From: an uncultured Clostridia bacterium
GTDB lineage: Bacteria; Bacillota; Clostridia; UBA1381
Direction: 5' to 3'
Assembly: GCA_904395315.1 (NCBI GenBank)
Contig: CAJFNT010000092.1
Location: forward strand, 1-39,401
Length of the DNA: 39,401 nucleotides
Positions within the stretch are counted from its first letter, which is position 1. Every line of letters starts with the position of its first letter. This document shows positions 31,961 through 39,401 of the stretch, piece by piece. Below the pieces are notes generated by a model. It saw nothing but the letters and a program-made list of their open reading frames with translations, ran no database searches and had not been told where the DNA came from. The translations under genes were made by a program, and so were the position numbers.

Positions 31961-33823
31961 ATGAAAAACAGAATAATAGCGGTTGCGGCCGCATTGGCAG
32001 TTTTATGTCCCTCGGCGGTGTTCGCCGCAGAGGCGGAGCAGGATAGGGTGGAGATCGATTTTGCCGTGGGTGACAGCGTGCTTATGGTGAACGGTGAGAG
32101 CCTTGAGGTCACCGCGCCGTATGTGGTCGGGGACGGTACCACTCTTGTTCCGGTAAGAGTTATAACAGAGGCGTTCGGCGCGGAAGTAGGCTGGGACGGA
32201 GCAACGCAGACGGTAACGCTCGACTATCCCGATGTCAGCATAACGCTCACGATAGGATCCGATACGGCGATGGTAAACGATCACACAGAGAAGCTTGCCG
32301 CGGCTCCGGAGCTTTATAACGATACGACAATGGTGCCGTTAAGATTTATAAGCGAGACGTTTGATGCGGTAGTCACATATGATGACGCAACGCGCAGGAT
32401 AACGGTCGTTAAGGAGTCAAAGGAGGAGCAGTCTCAGATCGAAGCGGGGACAGATAAACCGTATATCGGGGACAGCTTTTACGGCTGGTCGATGAAGAAC
32501 CCGACCATTATGGAGATGGCTGACCGTTCATTTGACGGTATGTCGACCGCTTTTGCGAACGACACAGCCGCTTTGGGGATAGAGATCATGGATATCGACG
32601 AGGAAACTACGGTCGATGATATATATAACGAGCTTGCCGAATACCTTGGAGGCATGACTATGTCCATAGCCGACAAGAACACGACTGCGGCGGGCGTTAC
32701 AACGATACATTTCAGAGGAAAAGACAGTGATAAGACGATCGATGTCATAGCGATAGTTAAAGATGATATGGCGTATACTGTAACATCTATCATAGAAAAC
32801 GATTCCGCGGATATGAATGACGTTCTTGATATAGCTTCAAGCTTCAGCCTGACTGAAAATGAGGATATGTATGACATGTCAAATGTTAAGGATGGAACGA
32901 GGTCTTTTGAGGATGATGAGCTTAAGATCTCAATGGCGCTGCCGGCTGATTTTTACGAGGCGGAGATGTCTGAAACTAATGCGCACGCGTTCCTTACGAG
33001 CGGTGATCAGGCGGGATCTGTTATGATCGGAGTATACTCAAAAAGTGATACTGTAACGGTCGATGGTTCTGTTGCAAAAGATCGTGAAAGACTTGCTTCA
33101 ATAACTGATCCTACACTTGCCATTGTATCGGAAGTGGAGGATACAACGATCGCTGGAGTGCCTGCAAAGCAGTATAAGGTCACCTATAGCGGCGCGGGAA
33201 CAGCGGGTAAATATGTGACAAGAGACATTTATTTTGAAATAGGTGATTATGTATATAATCTTACCTGCGATATGCCTACAGAAGATGAAGTAAATAAGGT
33301 CGTTGACAGCTTCAAGGCGGAAGAGCTTGATCCGAGTGTTACAGGCACTATCTTGAAAGATGTGGCTCTCAACGCGGAGAAGACTGTAAACATAGGCTCG
33401 AAGACGATGACGCTCGCCGAAGATTGGCTGAAGCTCGCTACGGGGGATATAACTATCGTTTTCAACGGGTATTCAGATGCTACGCTTACTGTTACAGAAC
33501 TGCCGGGCGAGGCTAGCGCTTCGATGGTCCGTGATTATCTTGAGCAGATCTCATCGACTCAATATCTTGAAGATATGAAAGAGCAGAATGATGAATTGAA
33601 GAGTCTTTCTCGTGTGGGCGATGTAAAGACGTCTCAGATAGGGGGCAGAACGTTTTATAGTGTAGAACTGAAATATGAATATAAAACAAGGACAGTTTAT
33701 GATACGGTGTACATGACAGTCATGGATGATACGGCATATATGATGATGTTCAATCGTCAGGATGTTTATCGTGACAGTGGTCTTCAGGATCAGGTAGAGG
33801 AAATGATAGCAAGTATTAAATAA
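31961..33823 (+). CDS. Exported stalk-domain protein with repeated alpha/beta domains
   Basis: A 620-residue exported protein. A signal peptide (1-22, ending SAVFA) is followed by a copper-amine-oxidase-N-like stalk pair (about 30-150) with the motifs LVPVRVITEAFGAEVGWDG and MVPLRFISETFDAVVTYDD. The rest appears to be three related alpha/beta domains of about 150 residues, with recurring strands such as DMAYTVTSIIEN, DYVYNLTCDMP and DTAYMMMFNRQD, each followed by a helix; they look like PsbP/DUF1795-like folds. No enzyme motif is seen. GAGAGGATG precedes the ATG. It follows the HtrA-like gene at 19 bases, which suggests work in the same envelope compartment, perhaps as a partner or substrate. 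A strong hairpin terminator follows. Confidence 0.75.
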   Translation: MKNRIIAVAAALAVLCPSAVFAAEAEQDRVEIDFAVGDSVLMVNGESLEVTAPYVVGDGTTLVPVRVITEAFGAEVGWDGATQTVTLDYPDVSITLTIGSDTAMVNDHTEKLAAAPELYNDTTMVPLRFISETFDAVVTYDDATRRITVVKESKEEQSQIEAGTDKPYIGDSFYGWSMKNPTIMEMADRSFDGMSTAFANDTAALGIEIMDIDEETTVDDIYNELAEYLGGMTMSIADKNTTAAGVTTIHFRGKDSDKTIDVIAIVKDDMAYTVTSIIENDSADMNDVLDIASSFSLTENEDMYDMSNVKDGTRSFEDDELKISMALPADFYEAEMSETNAHAFLTSGDQAGSVMIGVYSKSDTVTVDGSVAKDRERLASITDPTLAIVSEVEDTTIAGVPAKQYKVTYSGAGTAGKYVTRDIYFEIGDYVYNLTCDMPTEDEVNKVVDSFKAEELDPSVTGTILKDVALNAEKTVNIGSKTMTLAEDWLKLATGDITIVFNGYSDATLTVTELPGEASASMVRDYLEQISSTQYLEDMKEQNDELKSLSRVGDVKTSQIGGRTFYSVELKYEYKTRTVYDTVYMTVMDDTAYMMMFNRQDVYRDSGLQDQVEEMIASIK

Positions 33824-33834
33824 AAGATAAACAC

Positions 33835-33875
33835 AAACGCGTACCGGAGAAAGTCAAATTTGTCGGTACGCGTTT
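33835..33875 (+). terminator. Terminator after the HtrA/stalk-domain operon
   Basis: A perfect 12-bp stem, AAACGCGTACCG with CGGTACGCGTTT, has a 17-base loop and only a short T run. The remaining 33876-33962 stretch shows nothing recognisable. Confidence 0.7.
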
Positions 33876-33962
33876 CTATATAGAGGGACATATAATTTTT
33901 ATGGGGATCAAACACTTGATGGAATATTTTCCTAAATTAAAATTAGCAAAAGAGTGTTAAAA

Positions 33963-34006
33963 TTTTGTATAAAAATGTTGACATTTATACAAAAAAGAAG
34001 TATAAT
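33963..34006 (+). promoter_or_regulatory. Consensus promoter of the XRE-like gene with dyad operator
   Basis: TTGACA (33978-33983), 17-base spacer, TATAAT (34001-34006): a perfect vegetative promoter. Inverted arms TTTTGTATAAA (33963-33973) and TTTATACAAAA (33984-33994) flank the -35 box. A repressor bound to the dyad would cover the -35, and the XRE-like product is the obvious candidate. Confidence 0.72.
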
Positions 34007-34126
34007 TATAGTATTAAGTAGAAATTTTGTCAGAGAAGATTTGGCAGACGATGTTGATACGCAAACTTGCAGCGCTCTGATGATGATTTGGAGACAAAAA
34101 ATACCAGTAATGGAGGGGATTTAAGA

Positions 34127-34504
34127 ATGGACAGAATAACAAATCTTATTAAGGATGAGATAAAGAGGCAGTATAAGAATCTTCGCAGATTTTCTGAAGA
34201 GAGTGGTATACCTTACAGTACCCTTTCAAACGCTTTGGCGAGAGGTATCGGCAATACTGCATATGATACGGTGGTAAAGATATTTAGTTTGCTTGGATTG
34301 AGGCAGCTTTATGATGAGGATCAGATAATTTTCAATGATAAGTTCCGCGATATATGCGCAATGCTTGCGGCTATAGATGATAAGGGTGTGCACACGGTGG
34401 AAACGGTCCTCAAGATGGAGTATAACAGGTGTGCGGAGGAAAATGAGTCGTCAGAGTATAACGGTATCTCTTTTGAGCGGGAAAAGATTGATCTGCTGAA
34501 ATAA
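34127..34504 (+). CDS. XRE-like helix-turn-helix regulator
   Basis: A 125-residue DNA-binding protein. The N-terminal 65 residues hold a Cro/CI-type helix-turn-helix, with LRRFSEESGIPYSTLSNALA as the scaffold and recognition helices and NTAYDTVVKIFSLLGL as the closing helix. The C-terminal half is charged and mostly helical, with no recognised sensor domain. ATG 34127 follows GGAGGGG; a longer open frame from 34067 has no ribosome site. It stands alone between two terminators, under a consensus promoter embedded in an inverted repeat, so autoregulation is likely. Other targets are unknown. Confidence 0.8.
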   Translation: MDRITNLIKDEIKRQYKNLRRFSEESGIPYSTLSNALARGIGNTAYDTVVKIFSLLGLRQLYDEDQIIFNDKFRDICAMLAAIDDKGVHTVETVLKMEYNRCAEENESSEYNGISFEREKIDLLK

Positions 34505-34540
34505 TCTTTCTATAACGACTTTCTATGATAGTTAAAAATA

Positions 34541-34582
34541 GGACAGCCATGCGGCGAAATTCGCCAGGCTGTCCGTTTTTTT
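34541..34582 (+). terminator. Terminator between the XRE-like gene and the M16 gene
   Basis: GGACAGCC (34541-34548) pairs with GGCTGTCC (34567-34574), with an inner GGCG/CGCC stem, followed by a T7 run. It overlaps the 3' end of the convergent M16 gene. Confidence 0.85.
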
Positions 34583-37500
34583 AGTTTGATCTTATCATGC
34601 GTTCGAGTATTGTTTTGGCCTCGGTGAGAGTTATTGGGGATCTGGGTCTTATTGTGCCGTCTTCATAACCGTTTATAAATCCGTGTGATGCCATAGTGTT
34701 TATCTGGTCGTAGAACCAATCGTCTTTTGACACGTCCGGATATTCTCTGACGGGAGTGTCAGAGGTGTCAAAGATATATTTTGCCGCGGCGGCGCAGAAT
34801 TCGGCTCTTGTTATCAGCCTGTCGGGCATGAATTCTGTTTCTGAGCAGCCGTTTAAAATGCCTTTTTCCGTGAGCTCTGCCACAGCCTCGTAATACGCCG
34901 ATCCGGGTTCGATATCCGTGAAGCTCACGGCAAGCTCCGCGGGGCGCTTGTCGGCTGTCGCCTCGGAGAGCAGCACGGCCGCGTCGGAGCGTGTCAGATA
35001 TTCATCGGTATCTTCCGGAAAGCTTACCGACCCTCTTGTGAGACACGGTGTAACGGTCAGTGTTTCGGCGCTTCCGTAATATGCGAAGTCTATCCCGGAG
35101 CTGTCCGCGTCCGCCTTGCCTGTGACGGCAAAGACTCCGTTTTGAGCGATGAGCTCATCGATCAGACCGGCATATCCGCGCAGATCGTCCACGGTTGTCG
35201 AGAGCATCTCGTTTCTTATGCGGCTGAGGTATTCGGCGTTCTGTCCTGTAAATGAGCTTTGCGCTCCATATTCGGAATTCGAATAATAATATTCGTCAAA
35301 CTCCTTTACCGCGGGAACTATATACGCGTCAAGCTCCTTCTGGGTCATGTTAAGATTTCTCAGATATTCGCCCATTCCGCTGTAAGCCTCCAGCGCGAGA
35401 TCGGGATCGGATATACCCGACGCGCTGCATATCATCCCTGTTTCGTAGAACGACACTCCCGCGCCGTATGCGCCGTATTTTCCGCGAAGCGTCGGATAAG
35501 CGTATTTTGATGAGAGCACCCTGCCGAGCACGATGAGCTTGCCGGAATATTCGTTTTTATCGTATTTGCCCGAGATCATGAAGTGGTTCGCGTCTTCCAT
35601 GTCGGTTATCGTTGCCGCGGATGGGCAGCCGGGAGGCAGTGTGAAGCTTCCGCTTTCTTTTTTCTGCGCGTCCGCGAAATGATCGGTCATGGATCGCTTG
35701 AACCCGTCATAGCCGTCCTTGCCCGAGAATTCCGCGGTTGGCTTGCTTGTAAGGATGATCTCGTTCTTCAGCTCATTCAGTCTGCCGAGTATCTCCGGGA
35801 TCTCGGAGGTATCTATGTTTTTCAGAAAATTATAATAGGCGGGCGAGCCCTGCTGTACACATCCCGAGGTCACAGAATAGAATCTCTGCGCATCCGAAAG
35901 GGATGACTGTAAAAGCTGGTATGAGAGCTGATACGGATCGTGGTAGCTCGCCGATATCTCCGACGGCGCGCTTTTTATGTATTCCGCAAGCTCGGTCTCA
36001 TTCCATAACGAGCCGCTGCTTATGAACGAAAATACTTTCTCGGCGGACGCGGCAATATCTTCACCGTGCAGACCTATAAGGAACATTGGTTTAAATTCGA
36101 TATCATCGCTTGCGGTCTCGGGGGCGTACAGACCGAAATATGCGTCCGTGATCCCGCTGTCGTAAAGCTTCGCGTTCATATACGCGCTCAGGAGCTGTGT
36201 ATAAATAAGATCATCTGTATCGACGCACAGCGGGAAATACATCGACGCGGAGCTTTCCCCGTCTTTTTCCGTGAAGTAAATATCGGTGCCGTCAGCTTCT
36301 TCGTGCACAGGCACAGAGAGCTCCGGGGCGTCTTTGACCTCATCGAGCGTCAGCGTCGGTATCGATCTGATCACCGCCGGATCATCCGGCTCATCTGCCC
36401 ACGCGTCAAACGCTTCTGTCTCGGCTTTTATGCGTTCAAGCTCGTCAGCATCGGGGTGAGGTACGGTATCATTTTCGGTAGCTCCGTTGCCGGAAACGAT
36501 TATCTTACTGTATTCGTTCTCGGTAAAATATTTTTTCAGCATCTCTGTAAAAAATGAGGTGCCCGATCTCAAGGCGTCTGCGGTCTCTGTGAGCCCCGAA
36601 TAGTAAAACGGGTCGTTGTTATACAGAATGCCCTCAAAAACGCTTTCCTCTGCCGAATAAGAGCTCATATCGCGAAGCTGTGATATGTATTGATCGACCG
36701 CGTCCGACAGCTCTTTATCTCCGAATCCGTTTTCGGCGAGATCGGACAATACAGCGCTGTAGGATGAAATAATGACGTCTTTTTCGTCTATAGGTATCTC
36801 CGAGAATATCAGAGCCGAGTTTGCGATCCCCCCGCTGTTTCCTCCCGAAGTGTAGATGTTCGGCGACAGATCGGAGAGCCTTGCGGATATTATATTCAGG
36901 ATAATATCCCTTGCGTACTGCTCCGATACATCTTCGGTCTTTAATACGCCGGAGGACATAAAGCCTATATCAACGGTCTCTGTGTCCCCGCTGATGTTGT
37001 ATTCGCTGATGACTCCGGAAGGGACACTCTTTGTATCGGCGAATGCTATGGGGACACTCTTCTTTTCGTGCTCGTCAAAAAAGCCGTCCAATTCTTTAAG
37101 TGTTTTTTGTATGTCCTGTTCTCCCGCGGTGTATACCATACAGTTTGAGGGTGTGTAGTATGTCTCGTAGACACGGAGAACGTCTTCGTATGTAAGCTCT
37201 TTCAGTCCGTCTATAGTTCCGCCGCTGTTGAAGGACGGAGCTGTTTTACCGTAGATCGAGGTGTAAAGCTTGTCGGATACAAAGCTCAGAGAGTTTTCGG
37301 TGCTGTCAAGGCTGTTTATGCGCAGCTCGTTGTATACGACTCCGTTGTGGCCTGCATTTCCGTCTCTGTATTCGAGCCGTATGCCCTGCTGACGAAATAT
37401 GTTTTCATCGCTCAGGAGCAGCGGATGGAATATACCGTTTAAATATATGTCCATGAGATTATAATATTCGGTCTCGTTTGAGGTTTTCAACGAATAATAT

Positions 37501-37871
37501 GTGATGTCGTCCGAGGTCATCGCGTTTATCGTGTCGGCGAGCGCCGTATCGCGGACGTATGACATTATATTTTTTGCCGGATATTTTTCACTGCCGCATA
37601 GGAGGCTGTGCTCAAGAACATGGTTGGCTCCCTTGTTGTCGGATACGGGCGTTTTGAAGCATATCGAAAATTCCCGGCGTTCGCTGCCGTTGTCGATATA
37701 GACCACCTCCGCGCCGGTCTTGTCATGTGTGTAGATATGAGCGTCACAGCCGAGCTCCGAGATGTGATGAGTACCGGTTTCGGTAAATCCCGAGCCGGCG
37801 GACGCGTATGCGGGCAGCGCCGATACAAAAAGCGCCGCCGATGCTAAAACGCAAAGTATTTTTGATTTCAT
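34581..37871 (-). CDS. Surface-anchored M16 metallopeptidase with C-terminal SLH repeats
   Basis: A 1096-residue exported zinc peptidase. A signal peptide (1 to about 24) is followed by a complete M16C (PreP/insulinase-like) protein. The inverted zinc motif HVLEH gives His84, Glu87 (catalytic) and His88, and the distal zinc ligand is Glu182 in GVVYNE; the later halves supply the closed-chamber fold. The last 130 residues are SLH repeats (FTDIEPGSAYYEAVAELTEK, EYPDVSKDDWFYDQINTMA and FINGYEDGTIRPRS are clear). Most M16C enzymes are cytoplasmic or in organelles and degrade peptides; SLH anchoring implies peptide degradation at the wall. GGAAGGAGA precedes ATG 37871. It lies 17 bases after the anti-sigma candidate and belongs to its operon. 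Confidence 0.88.
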   Translation of the reverse strand: MKSKILCVLASAALFVSALPAYASAGSGFTETGTHHISELGCDAHIYTHDKTGAEVVYIDNGSERREFSICFKTPVSDNKGANHVLEHSLLCGSEKYPAKNIMSYVRDTALADTINAMTSDDITYYSLKTSNETEYYNLMDIYLNGIFHPLLLSDENIFRQQGIRLEYRDGNAGHNGVVYNELRINSLDSTENSLSFVSDKLYTSIYGKTAPSFNSGGTIDGLKELTYEDVLRVYETYYTPSNCMVYTAGEQDIQKTLKELDGFFDEHEKKSVPIAFADTKSVPSGVISEYNISGDTETVDIGFMSSGVLKTEDVSEQYARDIILNIISARLSDLSPNIYTSGGNSGGIANSALIFSEIPIDEKDVIISSYSAVLSDLAENGFGDKELSDAVDQYISQLRDMSSYSAEESVFEGILYNNDPFYYSGLTETADALRSGTSFFTEMLKKYFTENEYSKIIVSGNGATENDTVPHPDADELERIKAETEAFDAWADEPDDPAVIRSIPTLTLDEVKDAPELSVPVHEEADGTDIYFTEKDGESSASMYFPLCVDTDDLIYTQLLSAYMNAKLYDSGITDAYFGLYAPETASDDIEFKPMFLIGLHGEDIAASAEKVFSFISSGSLWNETELAEYIKSAPSEISASYHDPYQLSYQLLQSSLSDAQRFYSVTSGCVQQGSPAYYNFLKNIDTSEIPEILGRLNELKNEIILTSKPTAEFSGKDGYDGFKRSMTDHFADAQKKESGSFTLPPGCPSAATITDMEDANHFMISGKYDKNEYSGKLIVLGRVLSSKYAYPTLRGKYGAYGAGVSFYETGMICSASGISDPDLALEAYSGMGEYLRNLNMTQKELDAYIVPAVKEFDEYYYSNSEYGAQSSFTGQNAEYLSRIRNEMLSTTVDDLRGYAGLIDELIAQNGVFAVTGKADADSSGIDFAYYGSAETLTVTPCLTRGSVSFPEDTDEYLTRSDAAVLLSEATADKRPAELAVSFTDIEPGSAYYEAVAELTEKGILNGCSETEFMPDRLITRAEFCAAAAKYIFDTSDTPVREYPDVSKDDWFYDQINTMASHGFINGYEDGTIRPRSPITLTEAKTILERMIRSN

Positions 37872-37888
37872 ATAGATTCTCCTTCCTG

Positions 37889-38629
37889 TCAATCTTGCAG
37901 ACTTATAAGCTCGCGCGCCATCTCTGTGAGACTGTCCTTTGTGAGGTCGGTGCCGATGGCGAGCAGCTCGAAATTGAGACCGTCCTGTTCCCATGCCAGT
38001 CCCTGTACGGTCCTGATCTCGATCTCGGGATTGCCGTAGCTGAACACGTATTTTCCGCTCGCCTCGTCAAGCTTATCCTGATCGCTCATTTTATAGTCGG
38101 GAGGAACAAGCTTGTTTTGGTACGAATAATACATGAGATCTATGCCGTCGAACGTTCCGGCGGATTCGGGATCTTTTAACTGTATACCGGCCGCGGACGG
38201 GTCTATCGCAAGATATACCGTGTATTCTCCGTCGGTGTAGTCGAAGCTCAGTCCTTTGTATTCCTCAACGATGTTACCGTCAAGATCGCTGTCGGTATTG
38301 TCCGAGATGTAGCCCGCTTTAAACGTGAATCCGTTTGAGAAGGACGGTATTATCTCTACATCCATTCCCGTGTCGTTTTCAAGCACAGACGATGCGGGCA
38401 CGGCGGTATAAGTCGGGATATTATAGGAGTGTCCCTCTCGCCCGCCCAGAATGACCACGGCAGCCGCCGCCGTGATGCCAAGTATCATTGCCGCGGCCGC
38501 GGAAACTGCAATGATCCTTGATATTTTTATATGCTTTCGGAAAACGGCGGTATTTTCTGCTTCGGCGATCAGATTGTCCGGAATACGGCTCAACGCGTCC
38601 GCCAAAGTGTCGATATTTACTTTTTTCAT
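37889..38629 (-). CDS. Membrane anti-sigma factor candidate
   Basis: A 246-residue protein with a cytoplasmic N-terminus of about 37 residues (MKKVNIDTLADALSRIPDNL and onward), one membrane helix at about 38-62, and an extracytoplasmic domain rich in Asp, Tyr and Gly. Its ATG overlaps the stop of the sigma factor gene as ATGA. That position and topology are typical of anti-sigma partners of ECF factors. No zinc-binding HxxxCxxC motif is present, so it is not a ZAS-type anti-sigma. The outer domain has no fold I recognise; it may sense envelope state. Function is inferred from context. Confidence 0.65.
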   Translation of the reverse strand: MKKVNIDTLADALSRIPDNLIAEAENTAVFRKHIKISRIIAVSAAAAMILGITAAAAVVILGGREGHSYNIPTYTAVPASSVLENDTGMDVEIIPSFSNGFTFKAGYISDNTDSDLDGNIVEEYKGLSFDYTDGEYTVYLAIDPSAAGIQLKDPESAGTFDGIDLMYYSYQNKLVPPDYKMSDQDKLDEASGKYVFSYGNPEIEIRTVQGLAWEQDGLNFELLAIGTDLTKDSLTEMARELISLQD

Positions 38630-39183
38630 AGAACATATCCCTGCCTTTCAAGATATTTTTTCAGCTCGTTTCGCGCGCGCATCAGCATTGATCTGATCTT
38701 GCTTTGAGAAAAGCCCGAAAGCTCCGCGATCTCCGCAATGCTGCGGCAGTACCAGTATCGGTGTATGAAAACGGCGCGCTTTGTCTGAGACAGATCTTTC
38801 AGAAACGATACAATCGCGGACGCTAGCTCATCCGCTTCAACGATGCTGTCAGGCGTTTCGCCTGCCGAGAGCATTCCCTCAAGCTCCGAGAGCGCCGCGT
38901 CGTATTCGCTGCCGCGTTTCTGCGCGCGGTCATGCTTATACCGGTCGACCGCCGCGTTTCGCGCTATCCTGCAGAGGAACGCGCCGAGCCGCTGCGGCTT
39001 TGACGGAGGTATCGCGTTCCATGCGGCGTGATACGTGTCATTTTCGCATTCCTCCGTGTCGGGAACGTTTTTCAGCACGGCATAAGCGATAGAACGTATG
39101 TTGCGTCCGTATTTTTTGCTCGTTTCCGTGACAGCGTTTTCATTGCGGTCGAAATAAAGCTTGATTATATCGTTGTCTTCCAT
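38626..39183 (-). CDS. ECF-family RNA polymerase sigma factor
   Basis: A 185-residue sigma factor with region 2 (DIIKLYFDRNENAVTE..., GAFLCRIARNAAVDRYKH) and region 4 (VFIHRYWYCRSIAEIAELSG, FSQSKIRSMLMRARNELKKYL). There is no region 1 or 3, as expected for the extracytoplasmic-function group. The start at 39183 follows AAAGGAGC; an open frame upstream to 39261 has no ribosome site. It heads a three-gene unit with the membrane anti-sigma candidate and the SLH-M16 peptidase. I could not identify a convincing ECF-type promoter just upstream, so autoregulation is unproven. Confidence 0.9.
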   Translation of the reverse strand: MEDNDIIKLYFDRNENAVTETSKKYGRNIRSIAYAVLKNVPDTEECENDTYHAAWNAIPPSKPQRLGAFLCRIARNAAVDRYKHDRAQKRGSEYDAALSELEGMLSAGETPDSIVEADELASAIVSFLKDLSQTKRAVFIHRYWYCRSIAEIAELSGFSQSKIRSMLMRARNELKKYLERQGYVL

Positions 39184-39230
39184 AGCTTTAAAGCTCCTTT
39201 CGATTATTAGGCCTACATATGTTAAGACGA

Positions 39231-39253
39231 AAAAAACGGAGCGCGTGTCGCGC
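39231..39253 (-). terminator. Terminator-like hairpin upstream of the sigma gene
   Basis: On the minus strand GCGCG-ACA-CGCGC (39241-39253) is followed by TCCG and a T run. It could end a transcript entering from the tRNA side or attenuate the sigma operon. Confidence 0.4.
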
Positions 39254-39280
39254 AAAATCAAAATTTTTTCAAAAAAATAC

Positions 39281-39309
39281 TTGACAAATCATAAAAAATT
39301 ATGTATAAT
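39281..39309 (+). promoter_or_regulatory. Promoter of tRNA-Trp
   Basis: TTGACA (39281-39286), 17-base spacer, TATAAT (39304-39309): full consensus, 17 bases before the mature tRNA. Confidence 0.88.
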
Positions 39310-39326
39310 AGCAAAGTAGTTTGTTT

Positions 39327-39399
39327 AGGGGTGTAGCTCAGTTGGTAGAGCATCGGTCTCCAAAACCGAGTGCCCAAGGTTCGAGTCCTTGTACCCCTG
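39327..39399 (+). tRNA. tRNA-Trp (anticodon CCA)
   Basis: A complete 73-base cloverleaf. The acceptor stem AGGGGTG/TACCCCT closes with one G-T pair. The D arm is GCTC/GAGC, the anticodon stem TCGGT/ACCGA with loop CTCCAAA, and the T arm CAAGG/CCTTG with loop TTCGAGT. The discriminator is G, and the window ends in CC, so the CCA end is probably encoded. In many Bacillota this tRNA precedes secE-nusG and ribosomal protein genes, which may lie beyond the edge. Confidence 0.97.
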
Positions 39400-39401
39400 C
39401 C

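Noticed and set aside
39184-39240. ECF-type autoregulatory promoter for the sigma gene (CGTC at 39226-39229 on the minus strand)
   Set aside because: No AAC-type -35 element lies 15-17 bases upstream, so the match is too weak to claim.

Overview
The window looks like chromosomal DNA of an anaerobic Gram-positive bacterium of class Clostridia (Bacillota). The signs are strong AGGAGG-type ribosome binding sites, near-consensus TTGACA/TATAAT promoters with 17-bp spacers, several S-layer-homology (SLH) proteins, copper-amine-oxidase-N-like 'stalk' domains, ferredoxin-type redox proteins, AgrC/LytTR signalling and a tRNA-Trp at the right edge. Composition is roughly balanced except for a clearly AT-rich block at about 17.5-21.0 kb. 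The genus cannot be fixed from sequence alone. I see no insertion sequence, CRISPR array, rRNA or phage.

Layout. 1-1.2 kb: argG (minus, C-terminus cut by the window edge) with promoter and tandem ARG-box-like sites. 1.4-2.7 kb: ruvC, then a MntA/HepT (MNT-HEPN) toxin-antitoxin pair, closed by a bidirectional terminator. 2.7-9.7 kb (minus): a CtpE-like P-type ATPase; a tight group azlC-azlD-ferredoxin-NapH-like membrane protein followed by CoA-disulfide reductase/rhodanese; and an AIM24-family gene with its own promoter. 9.8-15.1 kb (minus): two secreted or surface genes, a 1120-residue SLH-VWA protein followed by a membrane-anchored permuted NlpC/P60-type (YiiX-like) protein. 15.2-17.4 kb (plus): LytTR response regulator and AgrC-like kinase. 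17.4-20.9 kb (plus, AT-rich): a small lipoprotein, two zinc-ribbon proteins, a membrane protein with an extracytoplasmic domain and a secreted beta-propeller-like protein. 21.2-24.5 kb: a large secreted thioredoxin-like/CAP/Ig-like/FN3 protein. 24.6-26.3 kb (minus): an Lsa-type ABC-F ribosome-protection gene with a leader-peptide region. 26.4-29.8 kb: a degraded DUF2493/SLOG gene and an SLH protein with three near-identical repeat units. 29.8-30.4 kb: a miniature ModA-like lipoprotein. 30.4-30.7 kb: a repeat- and hairpin-rich intergenic stretch. 30.8-34.5 kb: an HtrA-like protease, a second stalk-domain exported protein and an XRE-like regulator. 34.6-39.2 kb (minus): ECF sigma factor, membrane anti-sigma candidate and a surface-anchored M16 metallopeptidase. 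39.3 kb: tRNA-Trp.

How parts work together. The strongest unexplained signal is a pair of matching control regions. One precedes the LytTR regulator/kinase operon and the other precedes the AT-rich cassette just downstream. Each has two (A/G)CGGATTnTGC direct repeats with 20-bp periodicity, placed at exactly the same distance from a -35/-10 pair. This suggests that the two-component system activates itself and the neighbouring cassette of zinc-ribbon, membrane and lipoprotein genes, a plausible undescribed envelope-response module. The cassette's first gene appears to carry a one-base deletion in an A tract right after its start codon. Much of the rest of the window is cell-surface biology: several exported or anchored proteins, proteases (HtrA, M16), a sigma/anti-sigma pair and a ribosome-protection ATPase with an attenuator-like leader.
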